Of a DNA stretch of 64,000 nucleotides, positions 8,357 through 18,579 are shown in pieces. Below the pieces are notes generated by a model. It was not told the DNA's origin and did no database searches. It was given only the letters and a program-made list of their open reading frames with translations. Source of the DNA: Pseudokordiimonas caeni (GTDB lineage: Bacteria > Pseudomonadota > Alphaproteobacteria > Sphingomonadales > Kordiimonadaceae); NCBI RefSeq assembly GCF_026719705.1, contig NZ_JAPPRR010000001.1, positions 1,031,255-1,095,254 on the forward strand, given 5' to 3'. Position numbers and translations under genes: made by a program. Position 1 is the stretch's first letter. The number at the start of each line of letters is the position of its first letter.

Positions 8357-8824
8357 TCAGGCAAGTGCCTTCACGGCTTCAAGCACTGCATCGGCATGGC
8401 CTTTCACCTTCACCGAATGCCACACTTCACGAACTTTGCGGTCGCCGTCCAGAAGGAAGGTAGCGCGTTCGATGCCCATATAGGCGCGGCCATAGAGCTT
8501 TTTCTCGATCCAGACACCCCATGCCTCGATCACCGTGCCGTCCACATCGGAAGCGAGCAGGACCTTCAGATCATGCTTTGCGGCGAACTTGGCGTGCTTT
8601 GCAGCCGTGTCTTTCGAGATGCCGATGACAGTGCAGGCAAGGGCGCGGAAATCCGCAATCCGGGCGCTGAAGTCGATGGCTTCGGTCGTGCAGCCCGGCG
8701 TGTCATCCTTGGGATAGAAATAGACGACCACCGGCTTGCCCGCGAAGGCGGAAAGGGTGATATCGGTGCCGTCGCCACCGGGCAGGGTGAAATCGGGGGC
8801 AAGATCGCCGGGTTTCAGGCTCAT
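8357..8824 (-). CDS. bcp: Thioredoxin-dependent peroxiredoxin (Bcp/PrxQ)
   Basis: This cytoplasmic thiol peroxidase reduces hydrogen peroxide and alkyl hydroperoxides. The 155-residue length and the motifs LPGGDGTDITLS, VVYFYPKDDTPGCTTEA and GISKD are typical. The peroxidatic cysteine sits in PGCTTE at about residue 45. The second cysteine found five residues later in many Bcp proteins is absent (isoleucine there). Another cysteine in the segment FRALACTVIG could serve as an atypical resolving residue, or the enzyme may act as 1-Cys. The ATG overlaps the glnE stop in ATGA. Confidence 0.93.
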   Translation of the reverse strand: MSLKPGDLAPDFTLPGGDGTDITLSAFAGKPVVVYFYPKDDTPGCTTEAIDFSARIADFRALACTVIGISKDTAAKHAKFAAKHDLKVLLASDVDGTVIEAWGVWIEKKLYGRAYMGIERATFLLDGDRKVREVWHSVKVKGHADAVLEAVKALA

Positions 8825-11754
8825 GTCGCGTTCCTCTGATCATTTTCCGTGTCGTTGCGGTCGTCCCCTAGCATGGACTGATAGAGGGCGTAAACCGCGG
8901 CTTGGGTACGCGCGAGGGTCGCCTTCAGATCATCGAAGCAGGAAATGCCAAGTGCTGTAGTGAGGATATCACGCAGCCCTGCGGAGATTTCGGCGTCATC
9001 AGCGGGCGATTTGCCAAGGCACAGCCGGAAGATCGACTGCAGATGATGCTGCAGCACATAGGCATCCTTGAGCGTGGCGGCGTCTGCCGCGTCCAAGGCC
9101 CCGCAATCGGCAAGCCGGTCGAAGGCTGCCATCAGTTCCGGAATGAAAACGCCGGTGTGGCGCGCCCCTTCGCGCAGCATCAGATACTGGCCGATGAATT
9201 CGATATCCACGAGCCCGCCGCGCACATGCTTGACGGCATAAGGATTTTCAGTACCGAACTCCTTTGCAAGACGCCGTCGCATGTCGGCAACAGCGGCCTT
9301 GAGCGCAATACCATCGCGGGGGGCAGTCAGCACCTTATGGATAGTGCTTTTGATGGCTTTCCCGAACGCATCCGAGGCGATCACCACCCGCGCGCGGGTC
9401 AGCGCCATATGCTCCCACGTCCAGGCGGCTTCGGTGTAATAGTCCGAGAAGGTCTTGAGTGTGACGACAATCGGCCCCTGATTGCCCGAGGGGCGCAGGC
9501 GCGTGTCCACCTCGAATAGCCGGCCTTCGGGGGTCAGCGCCGTGATTGCTGTGATGATATTCTGGCAAAGGCGCGAGAAATACTGGCTCGGCATCAGGGG
9601 CCGGTCGCCATCCGACTGCGCATTCATGTCGGGCACATCATAGAGGAATACGATATCGAGGTCGGACGTTTGCGTCAGGGCACCGCCGCCATATTTCCCC
9701 ATGGCGAGGATGGCAAGGCTGCCGCCGGGGAAATGACCGTGGCGGCGGGCGAATTCTTCCGAAACCGCCGGCACCAGTGCCTTCAGGGTCACGTCCGCGA
9801 CACGGGCGAGGGCATGGGCGCATTCCTCGACACCGGCGATCCCTTCAAGCCCATGCACACCGATACGGAAACGATAATCCGCCACAAAGCGCCGCGCGAT
9901 ATCGAGCACGTCCTGATAATCCTTGGCGCGCCGAAGCATGGATTTGAGGATGGCGGCAAGTTCGTCCTCTTCTTCCACCGGCATGAAAAAGTCGGGATCA
10001 AGCACCGCGTCCCAGAGGGACGGCTTTTTGGCGAGTGTTTCGGCCAGCGCTGGCGCCAGACCCATCACGCGGGCGAGCAGCTTGAAAAGCGACGGGTTGG
10101 CGTCCAGAAGCGAGAAAAGCTGAACACCGGCCGGCAGCTGCGCGATGAACTGGTCGAAACGGGTGAGGGCTGCGGACGGCGCATCGGTCGCCGCAAAGGC
10201 GTCAACAAGCCGGGGCAGCAGCTTTTTCATCAGGCTTTTCGACCGGTCGTTCTTCAGCGCACGGTATCGCCCCCGCCGCCAGCCATCGATGATCGCGGCG
10301 ACGCTCGGCACGTCACTGTAGCCAAGCTCGATAAGCGTCGCCTCAATGGCTTCGGGTTTGGTGCGGGCGTCTTCATCGTCGGCGCTTTGCGGCAGGAAGG
10401 CATCATAGATGGCTTTGACCGCGCGGGTGTGGCGGAACAGGGCGTCCTTCAGGTCCGACGGCTTTTCAAAACCGCAGAAGGTGGCGAGGCGGGCGATATC
10501 ATTCGCTTCGGTCGGGATTTCGTGGGTCTGGTCGTCATTGACCATCTGGATACGGTGTTCGAGCGTGCGCAGGAAAATATAGGCATTGCCGAGTGTGTCC
10601 CGGATGTCGGGGTCGACCAGTTCCTCCGCGACCAGGGCGTCGAGCGCTTCGAGCGTGCCGCGCAGGATAAGAGAAGGGTGCCGCCCCGCGAACAGCAACT
10701 GATGGACCTGCGTGTAAAACTCGACCTCGCGGATACCGCCTTGCCCGAGCTTCACATTATAACCTTCAAAGGCGAGTTCCTGCTGGCCATAGTGGCGGTT
10801 GATCTGGTTCTTGATCGCGGCGATGTCGGCAAGGGCTGCGAAATCGATGGTCCGGCGCCAGATCCAGCTTGAAAGCGATGCAAGGAAATCGGCGCCAGCC
10901 TGCCTGTCGCCCGCCACTGTTGCCGCCTTGATCATGGCAGAACGTTCCCAGTTCACGGCCATCGAATGATAATAGACCTCGGCGGCGCCGACAGTCATGG
11001 CAAGCGGGTTGGCGGCGGGGTCGGGCCTGAGCCGCAGATCGGTACGGAAGACATAGCCGTCGCCCGTGCGCTTCTCCATCATCTCGATGAGGTCGCGGGC
11101 AAGGCGGACATAACAGTCGCTGAGTGTTTTGCGGCCGGTGTAGCTGATGGCTTCAGGGTCATAGAACAGGATCAGATCGACGTCCGACGAATAATTCAAC
11201 TCACCCGCGCCGAGCTTGCCCATGCCAAGAACGAAGAAACCGGTACCTTGCGACAGGCGGGGGCTCACGGGTTCGGGCTCACCGCGCGGCCAGCCAAGCT
11301 CGCCCGCCCGCATACGGATTTCCAGAAGATGGGAAACAGCAAGATCAAGCGCCTTCGAAGCAAAATCGCTGAGGGCGGCGGTGACCTTTGAAAGCGCCCA
11401 CTCACCGCTGACATCGGCAAACGCGGTGATGAGCGCCACATCGGCCTTGGCCTGCCGGAGGGTCGCCATCAGGCTGGTCGTATTCTCGCCCTCCGACCGA
11501 TCGGCATCGAGGGCTGAAAAAACGGCGGCAAGGCAAGCGTCCGGCCCTTCGGTCAGAACCCGGATTGCGGTTGCCGGGCGGCGGCGGGCGGTGGTGGCAA
11601 GGAACGGGCTGTTGCCGAACACGGCATCGGCAAGCGCACGGTTTGCCGGTGCGGGATCACCATTCTCTGTCGCGACTTCACAAAGGATTGCCCAGATTTC
11701 GTCCGTATTTGCTGTATCATGGGGTTTGGGATATGGACTGTGGCGGGCGGTCAT
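8821..11754 (-). CDS. glnE: Bifunctional glutamine synthetase adenylyltransferase/deadenylase
   Basis: GlnE attaches and removes AMP on glutamine synthetase according to nitrogen status signalled by PII. The 977 residues hold two nucleotidyltransferase domains. The N-terminal deadenylylating one shows GKLGAGELNYSSDVDL near residues 178-193. The C-terminal adenylylating one shows GKYGGGALTQTSDLDI near 680-695. Both Asp-x-Asp pairs are intact. The stop codon overlaps the bcp start, so bcp and probably the DUF455 gene depend on this transcript. The gene is divergent from the AsmA-like gene. Confidence 0.96.
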   Translation of the reverse strand: MTARHSPYPKPHDTANTDEIWAILCEVATENGDPAPANRALADAVFGNSPFLATTARRRPATAIRVLTEGPDACLAAVFSALDADRSEGENTTSLMATLRQAKADVALITAFADVSGEWALSKVTAALSDFASKALDLAVSHLLEIRMRAGELGWPRGEPEPVSPRLSQGTGFFVLGMGKLGAGELNYSSDVDLILFYDPEAISYTGRKTLSDCYVRLARDLIEMMEKRTGDGYVFRTDLRLRPDPAANPLAMTVGAAEVYYHSMAVNWERSAMIKAATVAGDRQAGADFLASLSSWIWRRTIDFAALADIAAIKNQINRHYGQQELAFEGYNVKLGQGGIREVEFYTQVHQLLFAGRHPSLILRGTLEALDALVAEELVDPDIRDTLGNAYIFLRTLEHRIQMVNDDQTHEIPTEANDIARLATFCGFEKPSDLKDALFRHTRAVKAIYDAFLPQSADDEDARTKPEAIEATLIELGYSDVPSVAAIIDGWRRGRYRALKNDRSKSLMKKLLPRLVDAFAATDAPSAALTRFDQFIAQLPAGVQLFSLLDANPSLFKLLARVMGLAPALAETLAKKPSLWDAVLDPDFFMPVEEEDELAAILKSMLRRAKDYQDVLDIARRFVADYRFRIGVHGLEGIAGVEECAHALARVADVTLKALVPAVSEEFARRHGHFPGGSLAILAMGKYGGGALTQTSDLDIVFLYDVPDMNAQSDGDRPLMPSQYFSRLCQNIITAITALTPEGRLFEVDTRLRPSGNQGPIVVTLKTFSDYYTEAAWTWEHMALTRARVVIASDAFGKAIKSTIHKVLTAPRDGIALKAAVADMRRRLAKEFGTENPYAVKHVRGGLVDIEFIGQYLMLREGARHTGVFIPELMAAFDRLADCGALDAADAATLKDAYVLQHHLQSIFRLCLGKSPADDAEISAGLRDILTTALGISCFDDLKATLARTQAAVYALYQSMLGDDRNDTENDQRNAT

Positions 11755-11867
11755 GCTCTAACCCATGGCAGAAAGGGACGTGTCCCGCCAGTCTTTCGTG
11801 TTGGACCGATGAAATCAAGCAAAGTGGCTATCGGCAGAGTTCCTGATCACCCCAAGATGAGCATCCG

Positions 11868-14800
11868 ATGCTGATCCGTTCCTGTATGTTCGCAGGCAGA
11901 GCGCTCGTTTGGGCTGTCACTCTGATTGTCGCTCTCGCGTGCCTTGTGACGGCACGGCTGGTGATCGCGCCCATTGACCTTGGCTTTGCGCGCGGGATGA
12001 TCGAAGCCCGCGTCGAATCCCTCCTGCCCGGATGGCATATCAAGTACGAGAGCGCCGAGGTCGGCTGGGACTGGCGCGGTGTGCGGCCATGGGTCGAAAT
12101 GAAAGGCGTCGCCATCGATGACGGTGCGGCGCGCGGGCGTATCCGTATCCCGGAAATGGCGGTGGGCCTCAGCCGCAGCACGCTTCTTGGCAATATTGGC
12201 ATCGCGGCCGTGCGGCTGGACCGTCCGAACGTGCATATCGAAAAGCTTGATGCGCTGATGGGCGTTGAGGGCGGTCCCAATCCCTTCAAGGATTTGATCG
12301 CGGACGGTCGCCCTATCCGGCCGGCGCTTGCAGGGCCCTTTACCCGCATAGTTTCCGGCCTCGCCGGCCAGCTTCTGGAAAATATATCAGACCTCAGTTC
12401 CGTCGAGTTTCGTCAGCTTCACCTGACCATTGCCGGGAATGAGGCGCGCGCGGCGACCGACGTGATGATTTCTCGTGTCACCTTCGGGCAGGACGGGCGA
12501 CGGCTGGATTTCGATATCCGCGGCGACCTTGCGATCGGTGACATGCCGGCCTCCCTTGGCATCACGGCGACAAGCTACCCTGAAGACGAAACGCTCGATC
12601 TGATGGTGCGGGTTGAAAAACTGGTGCCGGCGGGCCTTGCCAGCCATGTCGAGGTGCCGGAGGTGGTTTCCTATTTCGATCTGCCGGTGGATGTTCAGGC
12701 GAGCCTCAGCCTCTCGAGCGCCATCGGGCTCGAATCCGCGGATGTGGAAGTCAGTCTCGGTGAAGGGCGCCTGTCGCATGCGACCGCCTTCCCTGATGGT
12801 TCACCGGTGCCTTACGGCGAAATCCGCGCTTACTGGAAGCCCGACGAAAAGACGTTCGAGATCGAAAAGCTCGAGGTTGCGGCGGGCAAGCGCGTCGTCA
12901 CGGGGGACGGGCTCGTTTACTGGGTCGATACAAGCGACACGCCCGGCTTGCGCCTTAATGCTGCCATCGACGAGGCGACTATCCCTGAGGTTCTGGCTTA
13001 CTGGCCGATCAAGGTGGATGAGGAAGGCAATGAACGCGGCGCCCGCGTCTGGGTGAAGGATCATATCTCGAAAGGGCAGGCGCGGCGCGGCAAGTTCGAA
13101 TTCTACATGCTGCCGGATGGCAGTGGCGGCCTTTTCGACAGCCATTATCTGGCGCTTTCCTTCAGTCTTGATGATGTGACAACAAGCTATCTGGACGACA
13201 TGGCGCCGGTGTCCTCGATCAGCGGACGAGGCCTTCTGACCGAAGACATGCTCGATATCGCCATCGACCGCGGCGTGATCATGGACATGCCGCTTTATGG
13301 CTCCCGCGTACTGCTGACTGATATCAATGTGAAAAATGGTGCGAAAGGCCAGTTCGATGTTCGCGTGAAGGGCGGGGTGGATAATATCCTCGCCCTCGTG
13401 ACGCCGCCGCCGGTGCGCGTGGCCGACCGGATCGGCATTGATCTTGCCCGGCTTGGCGGCGAGGCCGAACTGTTTGCCCGGATCAGGGTGCCGCTGATCA
13501 AGGACATGCCTGCCGATGCCGTTCGCTATGAAGTCGCCGCAGATATCGTGGACGCTCGTGTTGCCGATCTTCTCGGCGGCGAAGGCATCAGGAACGGCGC
13601 CTTGCGGCTGGAGCTTGATAACGACCGGATCGACGTGGCGGGTGACGCGCGCTTCAACGGCGTGCCGATGCGCCTGCACTGGAAGGAAGATTTCGCCGCC
13701 GGCCGCAAGGATGCGGAAGCCGAAACGACATTCGTGGAAATGTCCGGCCGGCTTGACCATAACGGACTAAAAGCTTTCGGGCTCGATTTCGATACTTATC
13801 TGAAAGGCGACATGCAGGCGGATGCCAGCTTCACCGGTCGCAATTTCAAATTTACGAAAGGCAGCTTCAAGGCGGACGTGACGGCAACGCGCGTGATGGT
13901 GCCCGAGCTAGCCTGGGCAAAGGCGCCGGGCGTGCAGGCGACGGCGAGCGGGCTCATCGAGTTTGAAGCCGACGGCAGCACGCGGGTGGCGCCCATGTCC
14001 TTGAAGGGCGACGGGATCGACGCCGATGCGCTGTTCATCTGGGGAGCGCCAGATACGGGCCGGTTTGAACTCAGCTTTGATGCCCGCGCGCTCGATAACA
14101 ACCGGCTGAGCGGTATTGTGGTACGCGCGAGCGGCGATCAGCCCTACCGCGTGGAAGTGGCGGCCGAGCGGCTGGATCTTTCGGGGTTCCTTGGCTCCGA
14201 CCTTGAAGATGAGCCCGTGCCGACCGAGGTGCAGGCGACGGAAGGGGAACCCACACCGACCATCGACCTCAGCCTGCATGCCGACCGGGTCGACCTTCTG
14301 AACGGTGAAACGCTCACGGACCTGCAGCTTGATACGCTGTTCCTGAACGGTGCCCCGACGGCGACGGACCTGACGGCCATCCTTTCGGACGGCGATGTGG
14401 GGCTGACGATCAGCGCTGACGTGAACGGCAACAATACGATCCGCCTGACGGCCGACGATGGCGGCGCCTTTGTGCGCGGGCTTGGCTATTTCAGCCATCT
14501 GGATGGCGGCGAACTTGACCTTTCCGGCGAGACAAGCGGATGGGGCCGCACCCTGCGCCTTGAGGGCGAGGCGAAGATCGCCAAATCGCTTATGGTGCCG
14601 ACGGCGAAGCTTGATCCTGCTGTGCAGAAGGGCACCATGCCGGCGCTTGACAAGCAGCTCGGCGACGATGGCGTCCCGCTTGACCAGATCAATATGAAAT
14701 TCCGCCTGCGCCACGGGCTTCTGGATATCGACGACCTGAAAGCCAATGGCGCCTCGCTCGGCGTGACATTGGCGGGGCAGGTGGATGCCATCCAGAAGAA

Positions 14801-15218
14801 GGTCAATGTGAACGGCGTGATCGTGCCTGCCTACGGCATCAATGCCGTTGTCGGCAAAATCCCGCTGATCGGCGCCATCCTCACGGGCGGCGACGGCAAG
14901 GGCGTGATCGGCATCACCTATCGGGTGAAGGGCATGACCGATAATCCGGAAGTATCCGTGAATGCTCTATCAGGCCTTGCGCCCGGCTTCCTGCGCTTCT
15001 TCTTCGAAGGTGCCAAGGGCAAGGTTTCGACCGTCAAGACACCCGATACCCCTCCTGCGGCCGAAGGCGAGGCACCGAAGGTGGAGGAAGCGCCGGTTGA
15101 GGACCTGCCGAAGCCGGACGCCGCAGAAGAAGAAAAGCCGGCCGCTGAAAACGAGGAACCGGACGAAACGCCTGACGCGCCGACCGGTTCTGAAAACGAG
15201 CCCGAAAAGGCCGCATAA
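11868..15218 (+). CDS. YhdP/AsmA-like envelope protein (DUF3971, AsmA-like C-terminal)
   Basis: The 1116-residue protein starts with a signal-anchor helix (residues about 8-30) and continues as long repetitive beta-strand sequence, with the DUF3971-like segment in the middle and an AsmA-like C-terminal region near 880-1040. A low-complexity acidic tail rich in Glu, Ala and Pro fills the last ~75 residues. AsmA/TamB/YhdP proteins form groove-like bridges that carry phospholipids between the inner and outer membranes, so lipid transport is the likely role by family. Its TAA directly abuts the tyrS stop on the other strand. Family assignment is firm; the specific paralogue is less so. Confidence 0.85.
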   Translation: MLIRSCMFAGRALVWAVTLIVALACLVTARLVIAPIDLGFARGMIEARVESLLPGWHIKYESAEVGWDWRGVRPWVEMKGVAIDDGAARGRIRIPEMAVGLSRSTLLGNIGIAAVRLDRPNVHIEKLDALMGVEGGPNPFKDLIADGRPIRPALAGPFTRIVSGLAGQLLENISDLSSVEFRQLHLTIAGNEARAATDVMISRVTFGQDGRRLDFDIRGDLAIGDMPASLGITATSYPEDETLDLMVRVEKLVPAGLASHVEVPEVVSYFDLPVDVQASLSLSSAIGLESADVEVSLGEGRLSHATAFPDGSPVPYGEIRAYWKPDEKTFEIEKLEVAAGKRVVTGDGLVYWVDTSDTPGLRLNAAIDEATIPEVLAYWPIKVDEEGNERGARVWVKDHISKGQARRGKFEFYMLPDGSGGLFDSHYLALSFSLDDVTTSYLDDMAPVSSISGRGLLTEDMLDIAIDRGVIMDMPLYGSRVLLTDINVKNGAKGQFDVRVKGGVDNILALVTPPPVRVADRIGIDLARLGGEAELFARIRVPLIKDMPADAVRYEVAADIVDARVADLLGGEGIRNGALRLELDNDRIDVAGDARFNGVPMRLHWKEDFAAGRKDAEAETTFVEMSGRLDHNGLKAFGLDFDTYLKGDMQADASFTGRNFKFTKGSFKADVTATRVMVPELAWAKAPGVQATASGLIEFEADGSTRVAPMSLKGDGIDADALFIWGAPDTGRFELSFDARALDNNRLSGIVVRASGDQPYRVEVAAERLDLSGFLGSDLEDEPVPTEVQATEGEPTPTIDLSLHADRVDLLNGETLTDLQLDTLFLNGAPTATDLTAILSDGDVGLTISADVNGNNTIRLTADDGGAFVRGLGYFSHLDGGELDLSGETSGWGRTLRLEGEAKIAKSLMVPTAKLDPAVQKGTMPALDKQLGDDGVPLDQINMKFRLRHGLLDIDDLKANGASLGVTLAGQVDAIQKKVNVNGVIVPAYGINAVVGKIPLIGAILTGGDGKGVIGITYRVKGMTDNPEVSVNALSGLAPGFLRFFFEGAKGKVSTVKTPDTPPAAEGEAPKVEEAPVEDLPKPDAAEEEKPAAENEEPDETPDAPTGSENEPEKAA

Positions 15219-16460
15219 TCAGCCTTCGAGGGAGAGAAGTCCGTGGTTCTTCTTGCCCTTTGATAGCTTGATCTTGCCGTCTATCAGTTCGGTGCCCGCG
15301 TCGATGACAGCATCAACATCGCTGACCGCATTGTTGTTTACTTTCACTGCACCTTGCTGGATCTGGCGGCGCGCATCGCCCTTGGAACTCGCGAGGCCAA
15401 GGCCGACGAGGGCGTCCACAAGGCTCGTGCCCGCTTTCACGCTGATGGTCGGCAGGTCTTCGCCCGCACCACCTTTTTCAAAAACTTCGCGGGCTGTGGC
15501 TTCAGCGGCTTCGGCAGCGGCGCGGCCACGGCAGAGCGTGGTCGCTTCGTTGGCGAGAACCGCCTTGGCATGGTTGATTTCCGACCCGCCAAGCGCTTCA
15601 AGGCGGGCAACTTCATCCATCGGCAGCTCGGTGAAAAGCCGCAGGAATTTGCCAACGTCGGCATCCTGTGTGTTGCGCCAGAATTGCCAATAGTCATAGG
15701 CAGGCAGCTGCGCTTCATTGAGCCATACGGCGCCTGCGGCTGTTTTGCCCATCTTCTTGCCGTCGGCAAGGGTGACAAGCGGCGTGGTGAGGCCGATAAC
15801 ATGGGCGCCGTCGGTGCGGCGGGTCAGCTCCATGCCGTTCACGATATTGCCCCACTGGTCCGAGCCGCCCATCTGCAGCACGCACTTGTGGCGGCGGTGC
15901 AGTTCCATGAAGTCATAGGCCTGCAGGATCATGTAGTTGAATTCAAGGAAGGTCATCGGCTGCTCGCGCTCAAGCCGCAGCTTCACGCTATCGAAGGTGA
16001 GCATCCGGTTGATCGTGAAATGGGTGCCGACATCGCGCAGCATTTCAATGTAGGAAAGCTTAGAGAGCCAGTCGTCGTTATTCACCATGATGGCGTCCGA
16101 GCCGGTATCGCCGAAGGTGAGGAACTGGCTGAAGATCGAGCGAATGCCATCCATGTTGGCGTTGATGTCCGCGTCCGTCAGCATCTTGCGGCTTTCGTCG
16201 CGGCCCGTGGGGTCACCGATCCGCGTGGTGCCACCGCCCATCAGGACGATCGGCTTGTTGCCGGTTTTCTGCAGCCAGCGCAGCATCATGATCTGGACAA
16301 GGCTGCCCACATGCAGCGAAGGCGCCGTGCAATCGAACCCGATATAAGCCGTGATCGGGCCTTTCTTCAGCTGGTCGGCAAGGGCTGCCTCATCAGTGAT
16401 CTGATGAACGAAGCCGCGTTCCTGAAGGATGCGAAGAAAGTCGATATGGGAAGCACTCAT
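15219..16460 (-). CDS. tyrS: Tyrosyl-tRNA synthetase
   Basis: This class I synthetase charges tRNA-Tyr. It is 413 residues from ATG 16460, chosen because [20 protein letters not shown] matches family N-termini; an upstream TTG at 16496 adds 12 unconvincing residues. Motifs seen are [16 protein letters not shown] (the HIGH region, as HVGS), GGSDQWGN, and KKMGKT, the KMSKS-loop form used by many bacterial TyrRS. A C-terminal S4-like domain ([11 protein letters not shown] onwards) binds tRNA. It is divergent from anmK, an arrangement common in alphaproteobacteria. Confidence 0.96.
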   Translation of the reverse strand: MSASHIDFLRILQERGFVHQITDEAALADQLKKGPITAYIGFDCTAPSLHVGSLVQIMMLRWLQKTGNKPIVLMGGGTTRIGDPTGRDESRKMLTDADINANMDGIRSIFSQFLTFGDTGSDAIMVNNDDWLSKLSYIEMLRDVGTHFTINRMLTFDSVKLRLEREQPMTFLEFNYMILQAYDFMELHRRHKCVLQMGGSDQWGNIVNGMELTRRTDGAHVIGLTTPLVTLADGKKMGKTAAGAVWLNEAQLPAYDYWQFWRNTQDADVGKFLRLFTELPMDEVARLEALGGSEINHAKAVLANEATTLCRGRAAAEAAEATAREVFEKGGAGEDLPTISVKAGTSLVDALVGLGLASSKGDARRQIQQGAVKVNNNAVSDVDAVIDAGTELIDGKIKLSKGKKNHGLLSLEG

Positions 16461-16579
16461 GGGATCAAGGGTCCGCTTGCAAAAATTCGTTTCCAAGGTC
16501 GGGCTGATGTAGCATAGGGTGGCGGAAAGGCAAAGGTTTTAGCCGCATATTCGGCGTGTCCTCGGGGAGTTCTTCAGTC

Positions 16580-17731
16580 ATGACATTTTTCGGTGAACCG
16601 GCGGAAATCAAAATGGCCGTCGGTCTGATGAGCGGCACCTCGATGGACGGGATCGATGCGGCGCTTGTCTATACGGATGGTGTCCGCGTTGAACGCCTTG
16701 GCCCTTCGCTGATCAAACCCTATTCAAACGCCGTGCGCTCGCGCCTGCGCGACGGGCTGAGTGTGGCTGCGACCTCGCAGACAAAGGATATTTCAGCACC
16801 CGGCCTTGCGATGCTGGAGCGCGAGTTGACTGACCTTCATGCCGAGGCGGTTTTTGATCTTCTCTCGGTCAATAACCTGCACCCGAGCCAGATCGACGTG
16901 ATCGGCTTCCACGGCCAGACGCTGACCCACCGGCCCGAGCGTGGCTGGACATGGCAGATCGGCGACGGCGGGCGGCTCGCCGGGCGCACCGGCATTCCGG
17001 TTGTGAATGATTTCCGCACCGCAGACATGGATGCGGGCGGGCAGGGCGCCCCCTTGGTGCCGCTCTATCATGCGGCCCTCCTGTCACGCGAACGCCGCCA
17101 ACAGACGGTCGCGATCCTCAATCTGGGCGGTGTGGCGAACGTGACGTGGGTATCCTTCGCAGAAAACCCCGACGCCCCCGCCATCATGGCGTTCGACACA
17201 GGGCCGGGCAACGCCATGCTCGATGACTGGACGATGCTGCACACTGGCAAGCCTTTCGATGAGGACGGCGCGCTGGCCTCTCGCGGGCTGACGCATGATG
17301 AAGTGCTCTCCGGCCTCATGGCGTCGCCCTTCTTCGATGAAATGCCGCCGAAGACGCTGGACCGGGATGATTTCAATATCCAGACGGTGCGAGGGCTGTC
17401 GGTTGAGGACGGCGCATCCACGCTCACTGATTTCGTGGTGGAAACGATCGTCTCCTCGCAGAGCCATTTTCCGTCGCCGCCGGATGCCTGGTATATCTGC
17501 GGGGGCGGGCGCCTGAACACCACGCTGATGCGCCGCCTGCGCCGCCGCATGCCGGTAACGGTTGACCCTGTGGAAGTGCTGGGCTGGCGTGGCGGGGCGC
17601 TGGAGGCCGAGGCCTTCGCCTTCCTTGCGGTGCGGTCGCTGCGCGGCCTGCCGCTCAGCCTGCCGTCCACCACCGGCTGCAATGCGCCGACGCCGGGCGG
17701 CGTCTATCACGAGCCGCATACGATCCGCTGA
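16580..17731 (+). CDS. anmK: Anhydro-N-acetylmuramic acid kinase
   Basis: AnmK opens and phosphorylates 1,6-anhydroMurNAc to MurNAc-6-phosphate, recycling cell-wall sugar. The phosphate-binding motif GLMSGTSMDGIDAAL is at the N-terminus, and GFHGQT, NLGGVANVTW and DTGPGNAMLD follow, ending with the GGG-containing C-terminal segment. ATG 16580 is preferred because GGGGAG lies 10 bases upstream; an in-frame GTG at 16556 would add eight residues. Length is about 383 residues, normal for the family. It complements amiC and mltG elsewhere in the window in peptidoglycan turnover. Confidence 0.95.
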   Translation: MTFFGEPAEIKMAVGLMSGTSMDGIDAALVYTDGVRVERLGPSLIKPYSNAVRSRLRDGLSVAATSQTKDISAPGLAMLERELTDLHAEAVFDLLSVNNLHPSQIDVIGFHGQTLTHRPERGWTWQIGDGGRLAGRTGIPVVNDFRTADMDAGGQGAPLVPLYHAALLSRERRQQTVAILNLGGVANVTWVSFAENPDAPAIMAFDTGPGNAMLDDWTMLHTGKPFDEDGALASRGLTHDEVLSGLMASPFFDEMPPKTLDRDDFNIQTVRGLSVEDGASTLTDFVVETIVSSQSHFPSPPDAWYICGGGRLNTTLMRRLRRRMPVTVDPVEVLGWRGGALEAEAFAFLAVRSLRGLPLSLPSTTGCNAPTPGGVYHEPHTIR

Positions 17732-17736
17732 CAAAG

Positions 17737-17765
17737 AAAAACCCCGGCGAAAGCCGGGGTTTTCG
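17737..17765. terminator. Hairpin terminator between anmK and hydrolase
   Basis: CCCCGGC (17742-17748), a GAAA tetraloop and GCCGGGG (17753-17759) form a perfect stem flanked by A and T tracts. It separates two converging genes and can work in both directions. Confidence 0.88.
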
Positions 17766-17786
17766 TTTAGTGCCTGTGCGCTGGTT

Positions 17787-18434
17787 TCAGCGTCCGCTGG
17801 TCAGCCGCTTCGTCAGGTAATTGTTCACCGAGGTCATCAACTGGGCCAGTTCATTCTCGAAGAAATGGTTGGCGCCCTTGATGGTCTCATGGTCGATGGT
17901 GATCGATTTCTGCGCTTTCAGCTTTTCAACGAGCTTCACGATCGAGATCGGCGTGACGAGGTCGTCGTCTTCCGCCTGCACGATCAGGCCCGACGAGGGG
18001 CAGGGTGCGAGGAACGAGAAATCATAAAGGTTCGCCGGCGGCGCAACCGAGATGAAGCCCTGAATTTCAGGGCGGCGCATCAGGAGCTGCATGGCGATCC
18101 AGGCGCCGAACGAAATCCCGGCGATCCAGGTGCCGGTCGAGTTCGCGTTCATCGACTGCAGCCAGTCAAGCGCCGACGCGGCATCCGAAAGCTCGCCGTT
18201 GCCCTGGTCGAACTCGCCCTGGCTGCGGCCAACGCCACGGAAGTTGAAACGCAGGGTCGCGAAACCGCGATGCGCAAAGGCATGATACAGATAGTAGGTG
18301 GCCTTGTTGTCCATGGTGCCGCCATATTGCGGATGCGGATGCAGGATCAGGGCAACCGGGGCGGTGTCGGACTTGCCGGGCTGGTAGCGGCCTTCAAGGC
18401 GACCGGCCGGACCGTTGAAAATAATCTCGGGCAT
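17787..18434 (-). CDS. Alpha/beta hydrolase, dienelactone-hydrolase-like
   Basis: This 215-residue protein has the HPHPQYGGTMDNK segment near residue 32 and the nucleophile elbow GISFGA near residue 106, with Asp in AEDDDLVTP and His in GANHFF completing a Ser-Asp-His triad. It belongs to the compact alpha/beta hydrolase group often annotated as YqiA- or CocE/NonD-like. No signal peptide is seen, so it is probably cytoplasmic. The substrate is unknown. It lies divergent from the cysteine desulfurase operon, so it may share regulation with it, although this is only positional. Confidence 0.85.
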   Translation of the reverse strand: MPEIIFNGPAGRLEGRYQPGKSDTAPVALILHPHPQYGGTMDNKATYYLYHAFAHRGFATLRFNFRGVGRSQGEFDQGNGELSDAASALDWLQSMNANSTGTWIAGISFGAWIAMQLLMRRPEIQGFISVAPPANLYDFSFLAPCPSSGLIVQAEDDDLVTPISIVKLVEKLKAQKSITIDHETIKGANHFFENELAQLMTSVNNYLTKRLTSGR

Positions 18435-18579
18435 ATTCTCGACTTCGAATAAGAGCTTGTGCGGGATGCGGCTTGTTGCCTTACCCTATAGCGAATCTGT
18501 AGCCCCCGCTGCAAGCATGGTGGCTCGTGTCACCCAAAATTGCGTTGAACGGCCCACGGATTGCCCCTATTTGAAGCGT

